Assembly: GCA_963978895.1 (NCBI GenBank)
Contig: OZ022241.1
Location: forward strand, 17,145,341-17,209,340
Direction: 5' to 3'
Source of the DNA: Erpobdella octoculata
Taxonomy: Eukaryota > Annelida > Clitellata > Hirudinida > Erpobdellidae
Length of the DNA: 64,000 nucleotides
Part shown: one piece after another, positions 35,824-47,769 of the stretch
How positions within the stretch are numbered: the stretch's first letter is position 1
Layout: each line of letters opens with the position of its first letter
The notes under the pieces: generated by a model
Database searches by the model: none
The model's input: the letters and a program-made list of their open reading frames with translations, nothing else
What the model was told of the DNA's origin: nothing
Translations under genes and position numbers: made by a program

Positions 35824-37189
35824 TACTGTATAAGAACTATAACGTAATTGAGTACAATTAATTATTAATGTAATTGTACCTGTAAATTTATTACTAAAAG
35901 TTTTCAATGATCAAAATCAGATTTTAAATTAACAAGATTAAAAAAGTCCCAAAACTTTGTGCGAAATCCAATAAAGTAAGAAGTAACAAGAACTTCTAAA
36001 CTATGTTGTAATTTTACATTAAACTACATAAAATCGTTTATGATTTTGAGCAACAATATATTTAGTTAAACAGATCTACATTTTAACGATATGAAAAGAA
36101 TGAAAGCGATAAGGATTTTAAAGAACCGTAGGAAGAAATTTTAAATTAGGTAAGATGAGAACGAAGATGAAAATTGATTATATAAACATCTGGTTTCATT
36201 GAAAAAGGTCAAATGATTTCTAGATCACAAAGACATTTTACAGCTTGATGGATTTCATTCGGCGCGGAAATGTAGTTACTTTATTGGTTGAAGTTCTGTT
36301 TTCAAATTCCGGAGAGAGAAAGAAATATTATAGATGGTTGTGATAAAAGAGTTGAAATTAAAAAATCACGTTGTTCTTATTATTTAAGTTTGTTGTGAAT
36401 TTTAGAAAGGTGCTGGGAGTTTTTTCGAACGGTGTTGGGCCCTCAGACCAGCGGGGGGCCCAGGGCAATATCCCCGCCAGCCCCCCGTCTCGACGGCCCT
36501 GACCGGCAGAACGAGAGCAAAAGTGTTTCGCCAAGTTCTCGCAGGTGAGGTCAAAATCGATACCGGAATTGAACTGAACAGGTGCACAAATAACAAGCTG
36601 TCGATGGATGGAGTGATGTGATGATCAGTTGTATGCAATCTGTGGTTGTATTGGCTGTAATGTAGTTATTTTTTTCTTTTAGTTTTTCTTTTAGGTATTT
36701 TTTATTTTGCATTCTGTTTCAAACGTTTGCATACCCTTTTTGCTTTGCTTTATGTTGTCAAAAAATAATTTAAAACAACCAGCAATCCTTGACTATTTTG
36801 AACCATAACTTTTTTATGTATAACTGTGAGTAGAAGTGCCCATTCCCCCTAGCTGCTGGAAGCAGACAGCAGACTCTCCCTTCTCTTCTTTCTCCCGTCT
36901 CTTCTCCGTCCCAAATGTAAGTTGAAACTAAAAAGAGATATTAAGCTGGCATACTGCTGAAAATTACCTGCAAATTGACAATATGGCCACATCCAAATAC
37001 CAATAAAATAATAAGCTTTTTAAATATTTATTTAAAACATTACATCATTGTGAATAAAATAAGGCATTGTCTTGTGAAGGTGTGCTCGCAGAGTGGGAAT
37101 AACACATGCAACACGAGAAATAATGTTATCATCTCTTAACTGTACAAACAAGATTTTTTCTGATGATATTATCAATCAAATCATCAATC
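35824..37189. other. No gene recognised
   Basis: AT-rich sequence with one GC-rich island (about 36420-36520, GGGGGGCCCAGGGCAATATC). The 78-codon minus-strand frame there has no family signature. Short (GATT)n-like repeats near 37170-37195 are the 3' tail of the LINE to the right. Confidence 0.35.
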
Positions 37190-37636
37190 AATCAAACTGA
37201 ATTTATATAGCGCTACTTCCGTGGTGTTCAATAGCGCTCGGTCATGAACTTATTAAACAGATGTGTTTTAAGTCCACGACGGAAAACTGTGAGAGAAGTA
37301 GAGTTAGTAAGAGAAGCAGGAAGAGAGTTCCAGAGATAGAGACCAGAGTAGGAGAAAGAGCGTTTAGCAAAAGAATGCTTAATAGTGAAGATGTGAAAGT
37401 GATTAAGAGAAGAAGAACGAAGACCAGACTTAGAAGGGATTTGTATTAAGTTAGTTAAGTAGAGAGGAGAAGGACAATTTTTTATTTTATACATTAATAA
37501 ACAGATTTTAAAAATCAACCTATATCTATATATAAGAGGAAGCCAGTGGAGAAGAAGAGATGGAGAGATGTGAGAGAAGTAGGAGGTGCGAGAAACTAAG
37601 CGCGCAGCTGAGTTGAAAGCTTTAGAGCAGGGTTTC
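37190..37636 (-). mobile_element. L2/CR1-like LINE, 3' end
   Basis: The minus strand reads FNSAARLVSRTSYFSHISPS, LHWLPLIYRYRLIFKICLL, GLYLWNSLPASLTNSTSLTV and LKTHLFNKFM before a stop, the standard C-terminus of L2/CR1 RT proteins. The 3' end is AGCGCTATATAAATTCAG followed by a GATTGATT tail. The SINE at 49400-49632 shares this 3' motif. The upstream part is displaced by the hAT copy at 37638. Confidence 0.85.
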
Positions 37637-38132
37637 TTATATATTGAAATATGCTGCCGGTTCCCAGACTAAAAATACTAAATGATGGGGCTACAGGCTT
37701 TTAGGAAAACCGAATTTAAAGTGGGGATAATAGGGGAGAGTAGTACCAAATGGCCACACAATTTTACACTTTTATTCAAATCAATCATAAAAAAAACTAT
37801 AAGTGATAGAAATAAAACATTTTCACATAATGAAAGCAAAAACATTCCACTACTGAAAACCGCTCATTAAAACTTTTCAAATTATAACAATTTTGTAAAA
37901 AACGATAAATGACGCAACCTCTTCCAAAATTTCTGGCTGGCCATTCAGTACAACCTGGTAGTATTGAATGGCCACCCCCAAGTACTCAATGGCCACTCAT
38001 GCAATTTTTATTATAGAAGACACAATTCTCAACAAATGGTAAGCCAAAATATTTTATTTCACAGAAAAATCTTTATTAATGTTAATTAAAAAATAAAAAA
38101 AAATGTTTATCATTTTATTGAAAAGTTGTAGC

Positions 38133-38781
38133 CTATAAACCAAGACTATATGCTGAAAAGTCAAAAGAAAATTTTATATGTCCATTTCTGCGCTTAGATT
38201 TTTGAAGGATTGGATCTTCTAGTTTTACAACAATCTGATCCATATCAGCCTCACAAATCCCTTTATCTTTAGATAAAAATTTGGCCTCTTCGGTGTCTTT
38301 ATCTTTGTATACAAATTTCAAAAAATCAGCCAAAACTTTATCCTCTTTTACTTCAACAATTTTGCTTACATAATAGGTTTTTGAGTCAAAAACATATTCA
38401 AAAAGACACCAATCCCCTATTTCTATCTTGGCGCTGTCAATGCTAAAATGAGGATCTTTACTGGTGAGTATATTTTTGAATGTTGATTTCCCGTCAGGCT
38501 CGATGTCTGGGAAGCTTTTAGAAATATCCCTTCTTGCTGCAAGTTTTGATGTTTTTAACTTGCATCTCCTCAAATCTTTCTGTCCTTTCTTTCTGCAAAA
38601 CATTCTTTACAGGAGTATCTGTCAATATGGTAGAAGACAGTTTCTTCCGACCCCCACCTCGTTTGCGAGCTGCAGCTTTCGGAAAAGGGCGGATCATCTG
38701 AAGCGTTGCCGATAACTCTGATCCACTGGGTTCGACAACAACCATAGAGCTGTTGGGAGTTTGAACTTCTTTTTTAGTCAC
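38133..38781 (-). pseudogene. Pogo transposase C-terminal tail
   Basis: Two overlapping frames carry IRPFPKAAARKRGGGRKK, SSTILTDTPVKNVLQKE and then IGDWCLFEYVFDSKTYYVSK, DQIVVKLEDPILQ and GHIKFSFDFSAY. These match the PFPKAPPRK...ILTDTPEK and I-x-VGDWVLV...RRGRYVFDFD tail typical of pogo-like transposases in invertebrates. A frameshift separates them, and the DDE core upstream is absent. Confidence 0.85.
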
Positions 38782-39085
38782 TCAACCCATAACCCATTTT
38801 TGAGGCATGTAAATACTCTTTCAACTGAAGCTCTTCTTCTGAACTGAAAACTCTCATCGATGATTGAGAATAAGCTTTACTTTCAAAACTATCTCCTCTG
38901 CTAATTGCATCCAGTCTACGCCTCAGTGATGTTCTACTCACTTGGTGCTTCTCAGCTGCAGATTTAACTAGCAAGCAAGCTTTCAAAACATCTTCTACTG
39001 CTCTTTCCATGTTTTTTTCGGACCATCCCCCCTTCACAGCTGTAGATAGTCTGTTTCTCATTCTGAAACATAACCATAACAACAT
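38774..39085 (-). pseudogene. Pogo transposase N-terminus (psq/CENPB-type HTH)
   Basis: 103-codon frame with VKGGWSEKNMERAVEDVLKA, KSAAEKHQVSRTSLRRRLDA and VFSSEEELQLKEYLHASKMG. This is the HTH_psq domain plus start of the CENPB-like DNA-binding region of Tigger/pogo transposases. The frame stops just after GYGLSD, where the central DDE core should begin, and the C-terminal part follows directly. Confidence 0.85.
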
Positions 39086-40486
39086 TAAGTAGTGATTAAT
39101 ATGTATATGTCTTTAATATATTAAACAATTTCATTATATTACATTAACATTTTGATCAATAATGAACCTAAACACATTTATGAAAATTTAAACATTCAGC
39201 AATACTGAATAACTATGGTCATTCAGTATGACCTTACAGTGGCCATTTAGTACGAACCGAGATGTACGAGCATTTTAGTCTGCTACGAGCAAAATAATAA
39301 TTTTTGACATCCAAACTTTAGATTAAAATATTAATCAAACATCTCTTTATTTACTAAAAAAATCTTACAAAATATAAACTTAAATATTTGATAAGAATAG
39401 AATAGTTCTGACCTGACTCGTTTTCACTTTTTCGTGCGAAAAAACAAAAAGCTCTATAAATGCTGAACGAAATACACGAGAGACAAAAGAACAACACTGA
39501 ACAAAGAGTTCATATATATACGCATTTAAAAAAAAAGATGGGTGTAAAAAATAATTTAACAAATGAGAAAATCTCAGTGGCCGTTCTGTACAGTGGCCAT
39601 TCAGTCCGGTTCTCCCTAATAGTTAAATAGTTATAAACTTCTGTCAATAGGTAGATTAATTAATCAATGTTGATGAATCAATTGCAAATCTTCACAGTTG
39701 TGACAATCGTTAATTAAATATGTATGACTTTTGCTATTTAATAAAAAAATAATTTTTTTAAATCTCGGAATTTGTTTCGAGACTTTATACGAGAACAAAA
39801 TTTGAGTTTCGCTATTTTATTTCGATACGAGACTTCCCCCGCATCGTTTTGAAATTTCGATTGATATCGAGATAACGATTACGGGACGCAGATGCTTAAT
39901 GATTATATCATTCATTCCCTTAAACCCAGAGGTGCATCCAGAAATTCCTGGTGAGGAGATACATTTCAGAAATTTTCAAGTTATTTTCAAAAAAACTGAT
40001 GACTGGTGAGGGGTAGTTGTAAGTATTTTTCCAGTTTTTTTTCAAAGACTTCCACTTTCTTTTCCCAAAAAAGCTACAACCATTTTCCAAAAAACCAGGT
40101 ATTATACCAAAAAAAAATTCAATTGATACTCTGGTGGAGGGATGCATCTTCCCACCCTTCCCTACTTGTACCAACGTATTTATAGAGATATTAAAGGTAA
40201 TGTGTGTGCGTGTGAGTGCATTCGTTTATCACATTCAAGCCGCAGGAGCAATCTGAACAACATTTGACATGCAGGGAGACTTCATTGATGAAACATTTTT
40301 GAAAAATTAAAAAAATCTGTTATTTATTTGACGTTTCATTGGCAAAAAATAAAAAAACTAAGCAAAAAAAACCCGGGCAACACCGGGTAACCCTGTCAGT
40401 AAGCTATAAAATGGCGGGAAAATTTTGCCCCTCCCCCTTCTGGAAAATGCTGAATTTACGTTCCTGGTGGTGGCAAAACCTTATTG

Positions 40487-40690
40487 AAATAGATTAATTC
40501 AAACTTATCCGGATAAAGCTTGAGACACATAGAAGAACTCCAGGAGATAATAGGTTGAAGAACAGACTCAAGAGAAACATTAGAGAAAGTAGAATAGACA
40601 AAAGAGTCATCAGCATATATTTGACTATTGAGAGAGTGAGAAGATATAATATGAGGAAGTTCAGAAGTACCTATAGAGAATAAACAGTGA
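40487..40690 (-). pseudogene. L2/CR1-like RT fragment
   Basis: The minus strand reads IISSHSLNSQIYADDSFVYS, then SVLQPIISWSSSMCLKLYPD-K in one frame, the YADD active-site block of a CR1/L2 RT. It is on the same strand as, and upstream of, the LINE 3' end at 37190-37636. The two may be parts of one LINE split by the hAT/pogo nest, but about 450 bp of RT between them is missing. Confidence 0.7.
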
Positions 40691-40696
40691 AGGAAG

Positions 40697-41215
40697 GCTT
40701 ACAAATAATCATCTGAAATTGATGATCGAAATCTATTTTCGATGATCTTCAGTTTATTTAAAGCCCTTTCAGCTGAGAAATTGGAAACTGCAAGACAAGC
40801 AAAGATGCTATACAGACTGTACAAATTTGGAAAGCCAAATAATTCATCATTTTCTGTCAGGATAAAATCATTGTTGTTGCCAATGTCAGACTCAACATCA
40901 ACATCTTCAATGTAGTCTTCTTCATTATCAGATTGTCCTTGTCGTAGAAGTGGATCATTGCAAAATTTTTGTAGGATATCATCAATATTAGTGGTTGTGC
41001 TATTTTAAGACAGAAGGTTGTTTTGAAGTCTGACATTTCAGCTGCGTCAGTGTAGGAGATGCCAAAATCAATTGATGCTCCTTGTAACAACCTCGATGCA
41101 GGGCCAATAACTTTATATATCAGTCTTAGGATCTCCATACTATAATAGCTCTAATGTCTTTCAATCTCTTGTGCAGACCTTTTGTTATCATCAACATCAA
41201 TAACATTGTCGAAGT
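40697..41215 (-). pseudogene. hAT (ZMYM1-like) transposase C-terminal fragment
   Basis: The minus strand reads LRLIYKVIGPASRLLQGASI and SYTDAAE (40980-41138), then after frame changes FPNLYSLYSIFACLAVSNFS and AERALNKLKIIENRFRSSIS (40700-40855), the hAT dimerisation motif. It belongs to the KIAA1586/ZMYM-like hAT group by resemblance. No termini were located with confidence, though a hAT-like GGCGCCCCTGA lies near 41317. Confidence 0.7.
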
Positions 41216-41451
41216 AAGAAACTATTTTAAGTGTATTGTCAAAGCTCAGGGAGGGGGAAATTTCTTCCCTCCCCACAGCTTTGCGAGGAAGCATCTGCCT
41301 CCTAACCCCCCTCTGGGCGCCCCTGACTGTGAGCTAGACTTTAAAAAAGAATTAACAACAGATTACTTTGTTATATTTTATATGTAATTCTGGAGAAAAT
41401 GCCTTACGCAATCGATTTTATGTGGCAAGAGAAAAGTTGCGTAAAAGAGGT

Positions 41452-41537
41452 TCAACTGTATTTTGACAATTTTATTTGTAAATATTTGAATACAGAATCC
41501 ATGCACTTTGAAGGTGTCCATCCATGTCTTGTATCGC
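41452..41537 (-). CDS. FAM172A: FAM172A-B terminal exon
   Basis: Reads DTRHGWTPSKCMDSVFKYLQ IKLSKYS and a TGA stop at 41452-41454. HEW of the family's last motif is HGW here; the His is kept. The protein ends at the normal family position, unlike paralog A. Confidence 0.85.
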
Positions 41538-41645
41538 CTATAAAAAAAAGTAATAAAGCACAAATAAATAAACATATATAAATATATATTACATAAGTAG
41601 TTTGCTAAAATTTTTATGTTTAGCAATGAAAAAATTTAAACAGAC

Positions 41646-41757
41646 CTGCAGATACTCTCGGACAGTCCTGGGCACCATGTGACCACGGTAAGTGCTTGTT
41701 CGATTTGTTTAGAGGTGTATCCAAGTCTTCTTTACTTGTGGCCCAATTAACTGCATT
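41646..41757 (-). CDS. FAM172A: FAM172A-B exon 10
   Basis: 112 nt, one codon shorter than in A: NAVNWATSKEDLDTPLNK and HGAQDCPRVSAG. Phase 0 in, phase 1 out. Confidence 0.9.
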
Positions 41758-42291
41758 CTGAAACAAAACCAGATTTTAAGAAGTTCTAATTATTAACTAT
41801 ATCTCAAAATGTTGTGTAGTTTAGTGTCAAATATGCAACACAGGTAGTTGAATATGAAATGTTATTGAATAATAAGTAGTTATTGTATGTAATTTAGAAA
41901 TTAAAAGTTTTATGTTAAAAAGTACAATAAATTTGTGTGCAGAAGAGTAAATAGCTAATTGTTGAAACTTTGCGAAAAACTCTGTAATTTTATTTTTGTA
42001 GAGTATTTTTAAGGGAGAATTTTTTACAAAGTACTTTATTGAGCAATCATTATAAAAAACAACATAACATTTATCATTCTTTAAAGCTCCCTAAATGGCA
42101 ATAAGAAATGTCACTTGTTCTATCAACAGTTACATAGTCTTCATAGTAGAAGTGTGCATCAGATCCCATAAAATCGAATTCCACAAGAAAAAAGGATTTC
42201 ATCAAACTAACAAAAATTCCATGATAATGGGATCTAGTTCAAATTGTTGGACTGGAATTGGAAAAACGTTTTGAAATGTGTGGTAAAAAAG

Positions 42292-43604
42292 TAAGCATCT
42301 GCGTCCCGATATCGTTATCTCGAATTCAATCGAGATTTCAAAACGATACGGGATTCCCGTATCACCATTGAAACGATACAGCCTGCGGAAGAAGTCTCGT
42401 ATCGATATTAATTGGCGATACTTAAAATTTCATTCCCGATTAAAATCTCGAAAAATATCGGGATTTTTTAAAAATATTTTCCAATAAATAACGAAAGTCA
42501 TACATATTTAATTAACGATTGTCACAACTGTGAATATTTTCAATTGATTCATCAACATTGATTAATTAATCTACCTATTGACAGAAGTTTATAACTATTA
42601 TCATGCCCACTTTAAATTCGGTTTTCCAGACAGCCTGTAGCCCCATTATTTACTATTTTTAGTCTGGGAACCGGCAGCAAAAAAGCCACGCTTTTCTTAG
42701 GCTGCTGGTCGAGCTCTGCATACTACTGATATTACAAGCCCTACAAGGCAATCGTACTCGCTGACATCGATGACTATTATTATTAATGAGAATAATAAGT
42801 AATGTAATAGTAATGATCATTCTATGTTTATGTTTTGGTTTAGTCTGTTTGATAAACTTATTTTTTCAAATTTGTTACATAGAATTGGAATGATTATTTT
42901 AGTGTTTCGATATCCGTAATTGACCGTAATAGTAGCTCATCTAAGATATATCTTTATAATCTCGATGATATTCTTGGTTATGTGTGAGTATGTGTGTGCC
43001 ACCTGTAGTGTGCACGACAGTGCCGTAGCCCGTATCTTCTGCAGCTGGAATTCGAAACTTTCTCAGCTTCTTTCTTGCTATTGCTAACCGCATTCGCCAT
43101 CGCCTATAAATAAACACGCTGGGTTTTTTCACTTTTTTAATTCTTGCATAGAGGCACTTTCTCGTGTTTGTCATCATTATCATGCCGCGTCACTAAATAA
43201 AGTAAATAAATACTTTCTATCGGCGGTAGCATTTTATTTAGAGTCTAAATTTAGACAAATAGATGTACCGAAACTAAACAAATGAAACTTATTTCAAGTT
43301 GTAAAAAAAAATTAAATTTGGTAAACTTTTATAAATTTTGAAATTTTTTAATATTTATATATTTTTTTCAATGAATTTCTTTAATGTAGTTATTAATATT
43401 GTCTGTCGCGTATAGTTCATCATTCTATGTTATCTCTAGGCAAAATTTCCGCTTCAGTCGAGATCCCGAAATCGTATCGTATCGTATCGATATCGTATCG
43501 TTATTGGTCGAAGCGTCTCGTATCGTATCGTTTAATTCGAGGCAAATTTCAGAAATCGTATCGTATCGTATCGTTCCAAAAAAATAACGGGACGCAGAAG
43601 CTTA
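42292..43604. mobile_element. hAT element, family 1 copy 2
   Basis: Exact 8-bp target duplication TAAAAAAG (42284-42291 and 43605-43612). TIRs are TAAGCATCTGCGTCCCG and, inverted, TAAGCTTCTGCGTCCCG. Subterminal CGTATCGTATCG repeats are present at both ends. 1313 bp, no intact transposase. Located in an intron of FAM172A-B. Confidence 0.9.
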
Positions 43605-43780
43605 TAAAAAAGTAACCAAAAAACAATTAAATTCAGCATACTAGGAACTGTGCATGGAAAAAAGATCTTATTAGAAAGGATCTAATTGAAGTCATAGACT
43701 TAGAATGAGAAGTTCATAGGAATGTATGAGAATTAGAATTCAAGATTTTAAACAGAGGATGCAGCTCAAATTGCAAATGA

Positions 43781-43825
43781 AACTGCATAGCTCATTTGAC
43801 AAAAAGTCAAATGAGCTATGCAGTT
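43781..43825. other. Perfect 20-bp hairpin
   Basis: AACTGCATAGCTCATTTGAC at 43781-43800, loop AAAAA, then the exact reverse complement at 43806-43825. With one bulge the stem extends about 5 bp further. It lies in an intron of FAM172A-B. Function unknown. Confidence 0.9.
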
Positions 43826-44169
43826 CATTTATATCTCAAGCATATAAGGTGGAAGATCAGAAGCTCTGACAGACTGTTAGACAATAAATAGAAACCGACA
43901 GATAAGAATGCGTGTTGAGTATATTAGGTTTGAAATGGAGACGTTTGGAAGAGTTGGCTCAAAAGTTAATTAATAGAAAATGGGCCGTAATATTTAATCG
44001 AGCTTGCTTAAATGAAAAACTTGTCCCAAAGTAGTGCCTTAATTTAAAAATATATGTATAAAGTTTGATCAATGATTTACATTGATTCTGTTTCCTATAA
44101 AAGATTATCTTTAACTGTCTGAGATTGAAAATGATTATCTTCTTGCATTTTGAGGTCAACAACATGGCA

Positions 44170-45229
44170 GATTCCTTTCAGGTGAACTGCGGTACAATAT
44201 TGTAGAAATGGCAGCGTTTGTTACTCGCTATGTTCCACTAATGACTGATGAACAAAGAATGATTTACGGCGCATTATACTGGCAGTTTTGGAAGGACAAG
44301 GTGGATTCTTTTTTTTGGCTGCACCAGGTGGAACTGGGAAAACATTTCTCATTTCTCTAATTCTCGCCGAAATACGATCAAATAATGGCATTGCTTTGGC
44401 CGTTGCATTGTCTGGCATTGCAGCAACTTTATTAGATGGAGGCAGAACAGCTCATTCAGCACTTAAGAAATGTGCAACATAAAAAAGCAATCATCCATGG
44501 CCACAGTGTTGAATCCTGAATGGCTGGCAGAAAGTGTCATTTTGCAGCAAAAAATGTGGATGTCAATGATTTAAATTTTAAGATACAGCAGTTGTTGCCA
44601 GGCGAATTGGTGTCATACAAATTGATTGATACAGTTTGCGATGCCAGCGAAGCCGTAAATTATCCAACAGAGTTTTTGAACTCATTGGACTTGCCAGGCA
44701 TGTCACCGCATCATCTACAACTTAAAGTTGGATCTCCGGTTATTCTACTTTGGAATGTGAACCCACCGCAGCTGTGCAATGGCACGCGATTAGTAATTAA
44801 AAATTGATAAAAAACATTGTCGAAGCCTGCATTTTGAATGGCAAGTTCTGAGGCAAATGTGTTTTGCTGCCACGGATCCCAATAATTTCTACAGAAGTGC
44901 ATATTGAATTCAAATGAATTCAATTTCCAATTAGATTGGCATTCGCAATGACAATTAATAAGTCGTAAGGCCAAGCGATGTCTGTTTGTGGCTTAGATTT
45001 GGGCACGCCATGTTTTTCTCACGAACAATTACCTATACGTGGCATGTTCTTGCGAGAGCAAACCATCCAGTTTGTTTGTGTTGGCTAAAGATGGTGTGAC
45101 AAAAAACATTGTACACTTGATTGTTCTTAGCTATTGTTTTTTTTAAATTGAAATAATTTGTACATTAAACTTTTAATAAAAAAACTAAAATAATTTATAA
45201 GGCAAAACAACGTTTGCTGGGTCAGCTAG
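44170..45229 (+). pseudogene. Helitron with decayed helicase, 3' end intact
   Basis: The plus strand reads FFFLAAPGGTGKTFLISLIL (Walker A of the PIF1-like helicase), ALAVALSGIAATLLDGGRTA, then, after loss of the middle (Walker B and following motifs), FHLAAKNVDVND-like sequence, LPGELVSYKLIDTVCDASEA and LNSLDLPGMSPHHLQLKVGS, then shifted frames with [17 protein letters not shown]. It ends GCTGGGTCAGCTAG at 45229 before T. Rep/HUH domain absent. Sister of the fragment ending at 9361. Confidence 0.85.
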
Positions 45230-45237
45230 TTTATATA

Positions 45238-46290
45238 TCTATATTATAGTAGCCCACGTCACTCACTCACTGATTCTGTCACGCTTACGTTATTAGTCGT
45301 ACAGACTTAATCGATGTGAGCGTAAGAATTTATTGCGCGCATGCGTGTAATAAAAGTTATTATGCAATTGTTCCTATATACACTTTCAGTCCTAGAGATC
45401 AAAAGAAGTGGTGCTGCAATCGAAAAATATTATATAATGAAATTTAAACAAATCTCAGAAGCAAGGAGCACTTCTCAACGATGGCCGTCAATTCACAAGA
45501 AATGTCGTGTATACTGAAATTGTTTAATAACTAATTATTGCACTCTTTAATTTTTACATCCTTTGAATTTATATGAAATACGTTAGTAAATTGAAAATGT
45601 AAACACAATAAAAAATTTCATTAAATTTGCTTATATTTAAAAAAACGTTTATGGTTATCAAATGTCAGTTTGTTTTTGTTGACTATTTTTTATAAAATGT
45701 ATCCTAAGTACATCGTATTTTTAAAACATCCGTTCTTGGAACGGGCAAAATCTATGTCTGTATCTTAACAATTTCGCATACCGCGGCGGCCGCGGTGGTC
45801 AGTATACTCAGCAGCTAAAATTAGTGCGCACAGGCGTGTTATAAAAGTTATTACGCAATTGTACACTGTCAGTCCTAAAAATCAAAAGAGGTGGCATATG
45901 GAACCTGCATAGTTATTATGCAGGGTTCCATGGGTGACGGTACAATTGAAAAATAATTTATAAAATTTTAAAAAATCCGTTATTTATGACGGGCTATATC
46001 TAGTAATAAATAATAAAATAATTTTTTTTATAAATTTTTATAAAATTAAATAAATTAAAAAATATTTACCTTACTTATATTAATTCAAAATATAAGAAAT
46101 TATTAATATTTTAATCTATCCTTTTTCCTTTCATTTGTTTAGAGTGCATACGAACGATAAATCAATTTTTTCATTGTAATGTTATAAATAAATAAATATT
46201 TAATTAACTTATAATAATCTAAAAAATATATCCAATATTCATCGTAATATTAAAACATCCGTCCTTGGGACGGTCAAAACCACTAGTATG
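45238..46290 (+). mobile_element. Non-autonomous Helitron-like pair
   Basis: Begins TCTATATTATAGTAGCCCAC. Two related modules share ATAAAAGTTATTATGCAATTG and CAGTCCTAGAGATCAAAAG (first about 45350-45780, second 45840-46290). CTAG-T ends occur at about 46013 and at about 46290 (CAAAACCACTAG). The tail resembles the one fused to the Rep-helicase remnant at 23600. Confidence 0.5.
45895..45935. other. Hairpin in the Helitron-like module
   Basis: ATGGAACCTGCATA, a short loop GTTA, then TATGCAGGGTTCCAT: a near-perfect stem with one bulged G. It may be the module's terminal hairpin. Confidence 0.6.
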
Positions 46291-46330
46291 TTAATAATGA
46301 TCTAGCTAGATATTTAAAGAAAACACAAAC

Positions 46331-46444
46331 CTTTACAAAAAAATTTTCAACTTGAGAACTTGTGCTATTTGGCATACTGTGCACAGAATCTGAAAACCCC
46401 ACAGCAAAAACTTTGTTAAGAAATTCTTGTGTTCTCTCTTTTAC
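46331..46444 (-). CDS. FAM172A: FAM172A-B exon 9
   Basis: 114 nt: VKERTQEFLNKVFAVGFSDS then VHSMPNSTSSQVENFFVK. Borders are CTGATAAAAAT-side acceptor CAG and donor AAAG/GTTTGT. Confidence 0.9.
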
Positions 46445-46639
46445 CTGATAAAAATAATGTTAATTTAAATTATTGATTTTATTTTAATCTCATATTTAGA
46501 TAAATTGAAGGAAAGTACAGCTGTACCAAAGACCTCTTCAGAGTTGAATATTAAGCCAAATAGTCTATTGGGATTCTATTCACATTCGACGGAATAGCAG
46601 CTGGTGAACTGAATATAAATAGCAGTCACATGATGTTTG

Positions 46640-47130
46640 ATTCTTGCTGCTAAAAACTATAAGACTTTTGCGCTTGTATGACAATAGCATATTGTATACA
46701 GAGTCAGCTGTCTTAGATCCATATTTCAAGTTGGTTTTGAACCATTGTGCAACAAATATAAGTCAAGAGAGACATTTTGAGTGTGACTGCTACATTATTT
46801 TTACAATGCCAGTGAAAGTTCAGTCATTTGAAGCTATCCTAGCAGTTGATGAACAACCATCCAAACATGAAAAGAAAAAATAGTAGACTTTTGGTCATCA
46901 TGGAATCAATTGTTGCTTGATCACTTTCATGACAATGGCATGTCCGTCTCCATATAAACAGAAAAGAACAACAATCTGGTAAAACCGTGTGTTATAAAAG
47001 ACACTGACCCATTGGATTGGAGGAATATAAATATGTCAAGATTATTTAGCAGAGCAGGTTTTACTTCAAGGGAAATTAGAAGCTGTCTTAACGCTGACAA
47101 CATGGAACAAGGTGTTTTTGAAAGCTTATA
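46640..47130 (+). pseudogene. Unidentified transposase-like fragment
   Basis: Open pieces read YTESAVLDPYFKLVLNHCA, then DPLDWRNINMSRLFSRAGF and TSREIRSCLNADNMEQGVFE in different frames. SAVLDPYFK is like the LDPRFK motif of hAT transposases, but the rest I do not recognise. In an intron of FAM172A-B. Confidence 0.3.
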
Positions 47131-47769
47131 GCTGCATTGGTCTGCTAACAATTTGTGCCAGACCATTTCTAAGTTTAGTCATATTTGTATTCATATTTGT
47201 ATTCAGTCAAAAAGTTAAACCAATTATTCTTATTCTGCCAAATAGCAAAAAATCCCATATTCAGTACAATCAGTGGCATAACTAAGAGAGTGCGGGCCAC
47301 ACCCAGTGACACCAATTTGCAAAATATTGCTATAACTCGGCAACCCATTTTTCCGTGCCCATGTTGAGTCTGAAAAAGCACACCACAAAGCTTTATTTAA
47401 TCATAAAGCATCCACCATTTTAGTACAAAGCAATTTTTTCAATTTAATTTCTAACACAATCATCATTTTCATTTATTGGACCAGAAAACTGAGGGAGAAC
47501 CGATAGTGTTTAATTATCATTTAATCTAAAATAGCATACAACCGTAAAGTTTCCTCTTATCTTAGCAATCTACAGATCGGTTTGACCGTTAAATATTTCA
47601 GTTTTAATTATTTTTCATTTTCCTCCTTTTCATCCCCTTCCTTTTGTAACAAATTTGTTTAATTACATGTTTTCAAAAACTTCATTTTTATAATTTTTCA
47701 TTGCGCTAAATTTTCAATTTTACAAATTTAGTTTTTCCAGAATATCGTAAACAACTCTTAGAATAACGC

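Larger units (their letters stand above)
37733..39616 (-). mobile_element. Pogo-like (Tc1/mariner) element with deleted transposase core
   Basis: Ends GGGGAGAGTAGTACC and, inverted, GGGAGAACCGGACTG, flanked by TA (37731-37732 and 39617-39618). The undisturbed sequence in hAT copy 1 (GGGGACAATAATAGTT) fits a single TA target. TGGCCATTCAGTA-like motifs are repeated near both ends. The minus strand encodes the N- and C-terminal parts of a pogo transposase without the DDE domain. Confidence 0.85.
37638..39898 (-). mobile_element. hAT family 1, truncated copy 3, split by a pogo element
   Basis: The right end has the family TIR in inverted form (ACGGGACGCAGATGCTTA at 39898). The body matches copies 1 and 2 through CGATACGAGAC, GATTAATTAATCAATGTTGA and AACCGAATTTAAAGTGGGG to the GGTTCCCAGACTAAAAATA block. 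The other TIR is missing. A pogo-like element interrupts it at 37733-39616. Confidence 0.8.

Noticed and set aside
36401..36640. Possible exon in the GC-rich island
   Set aside because: A short AG..GT-bounded frame exists on the plus strand but has no recognisable homology.
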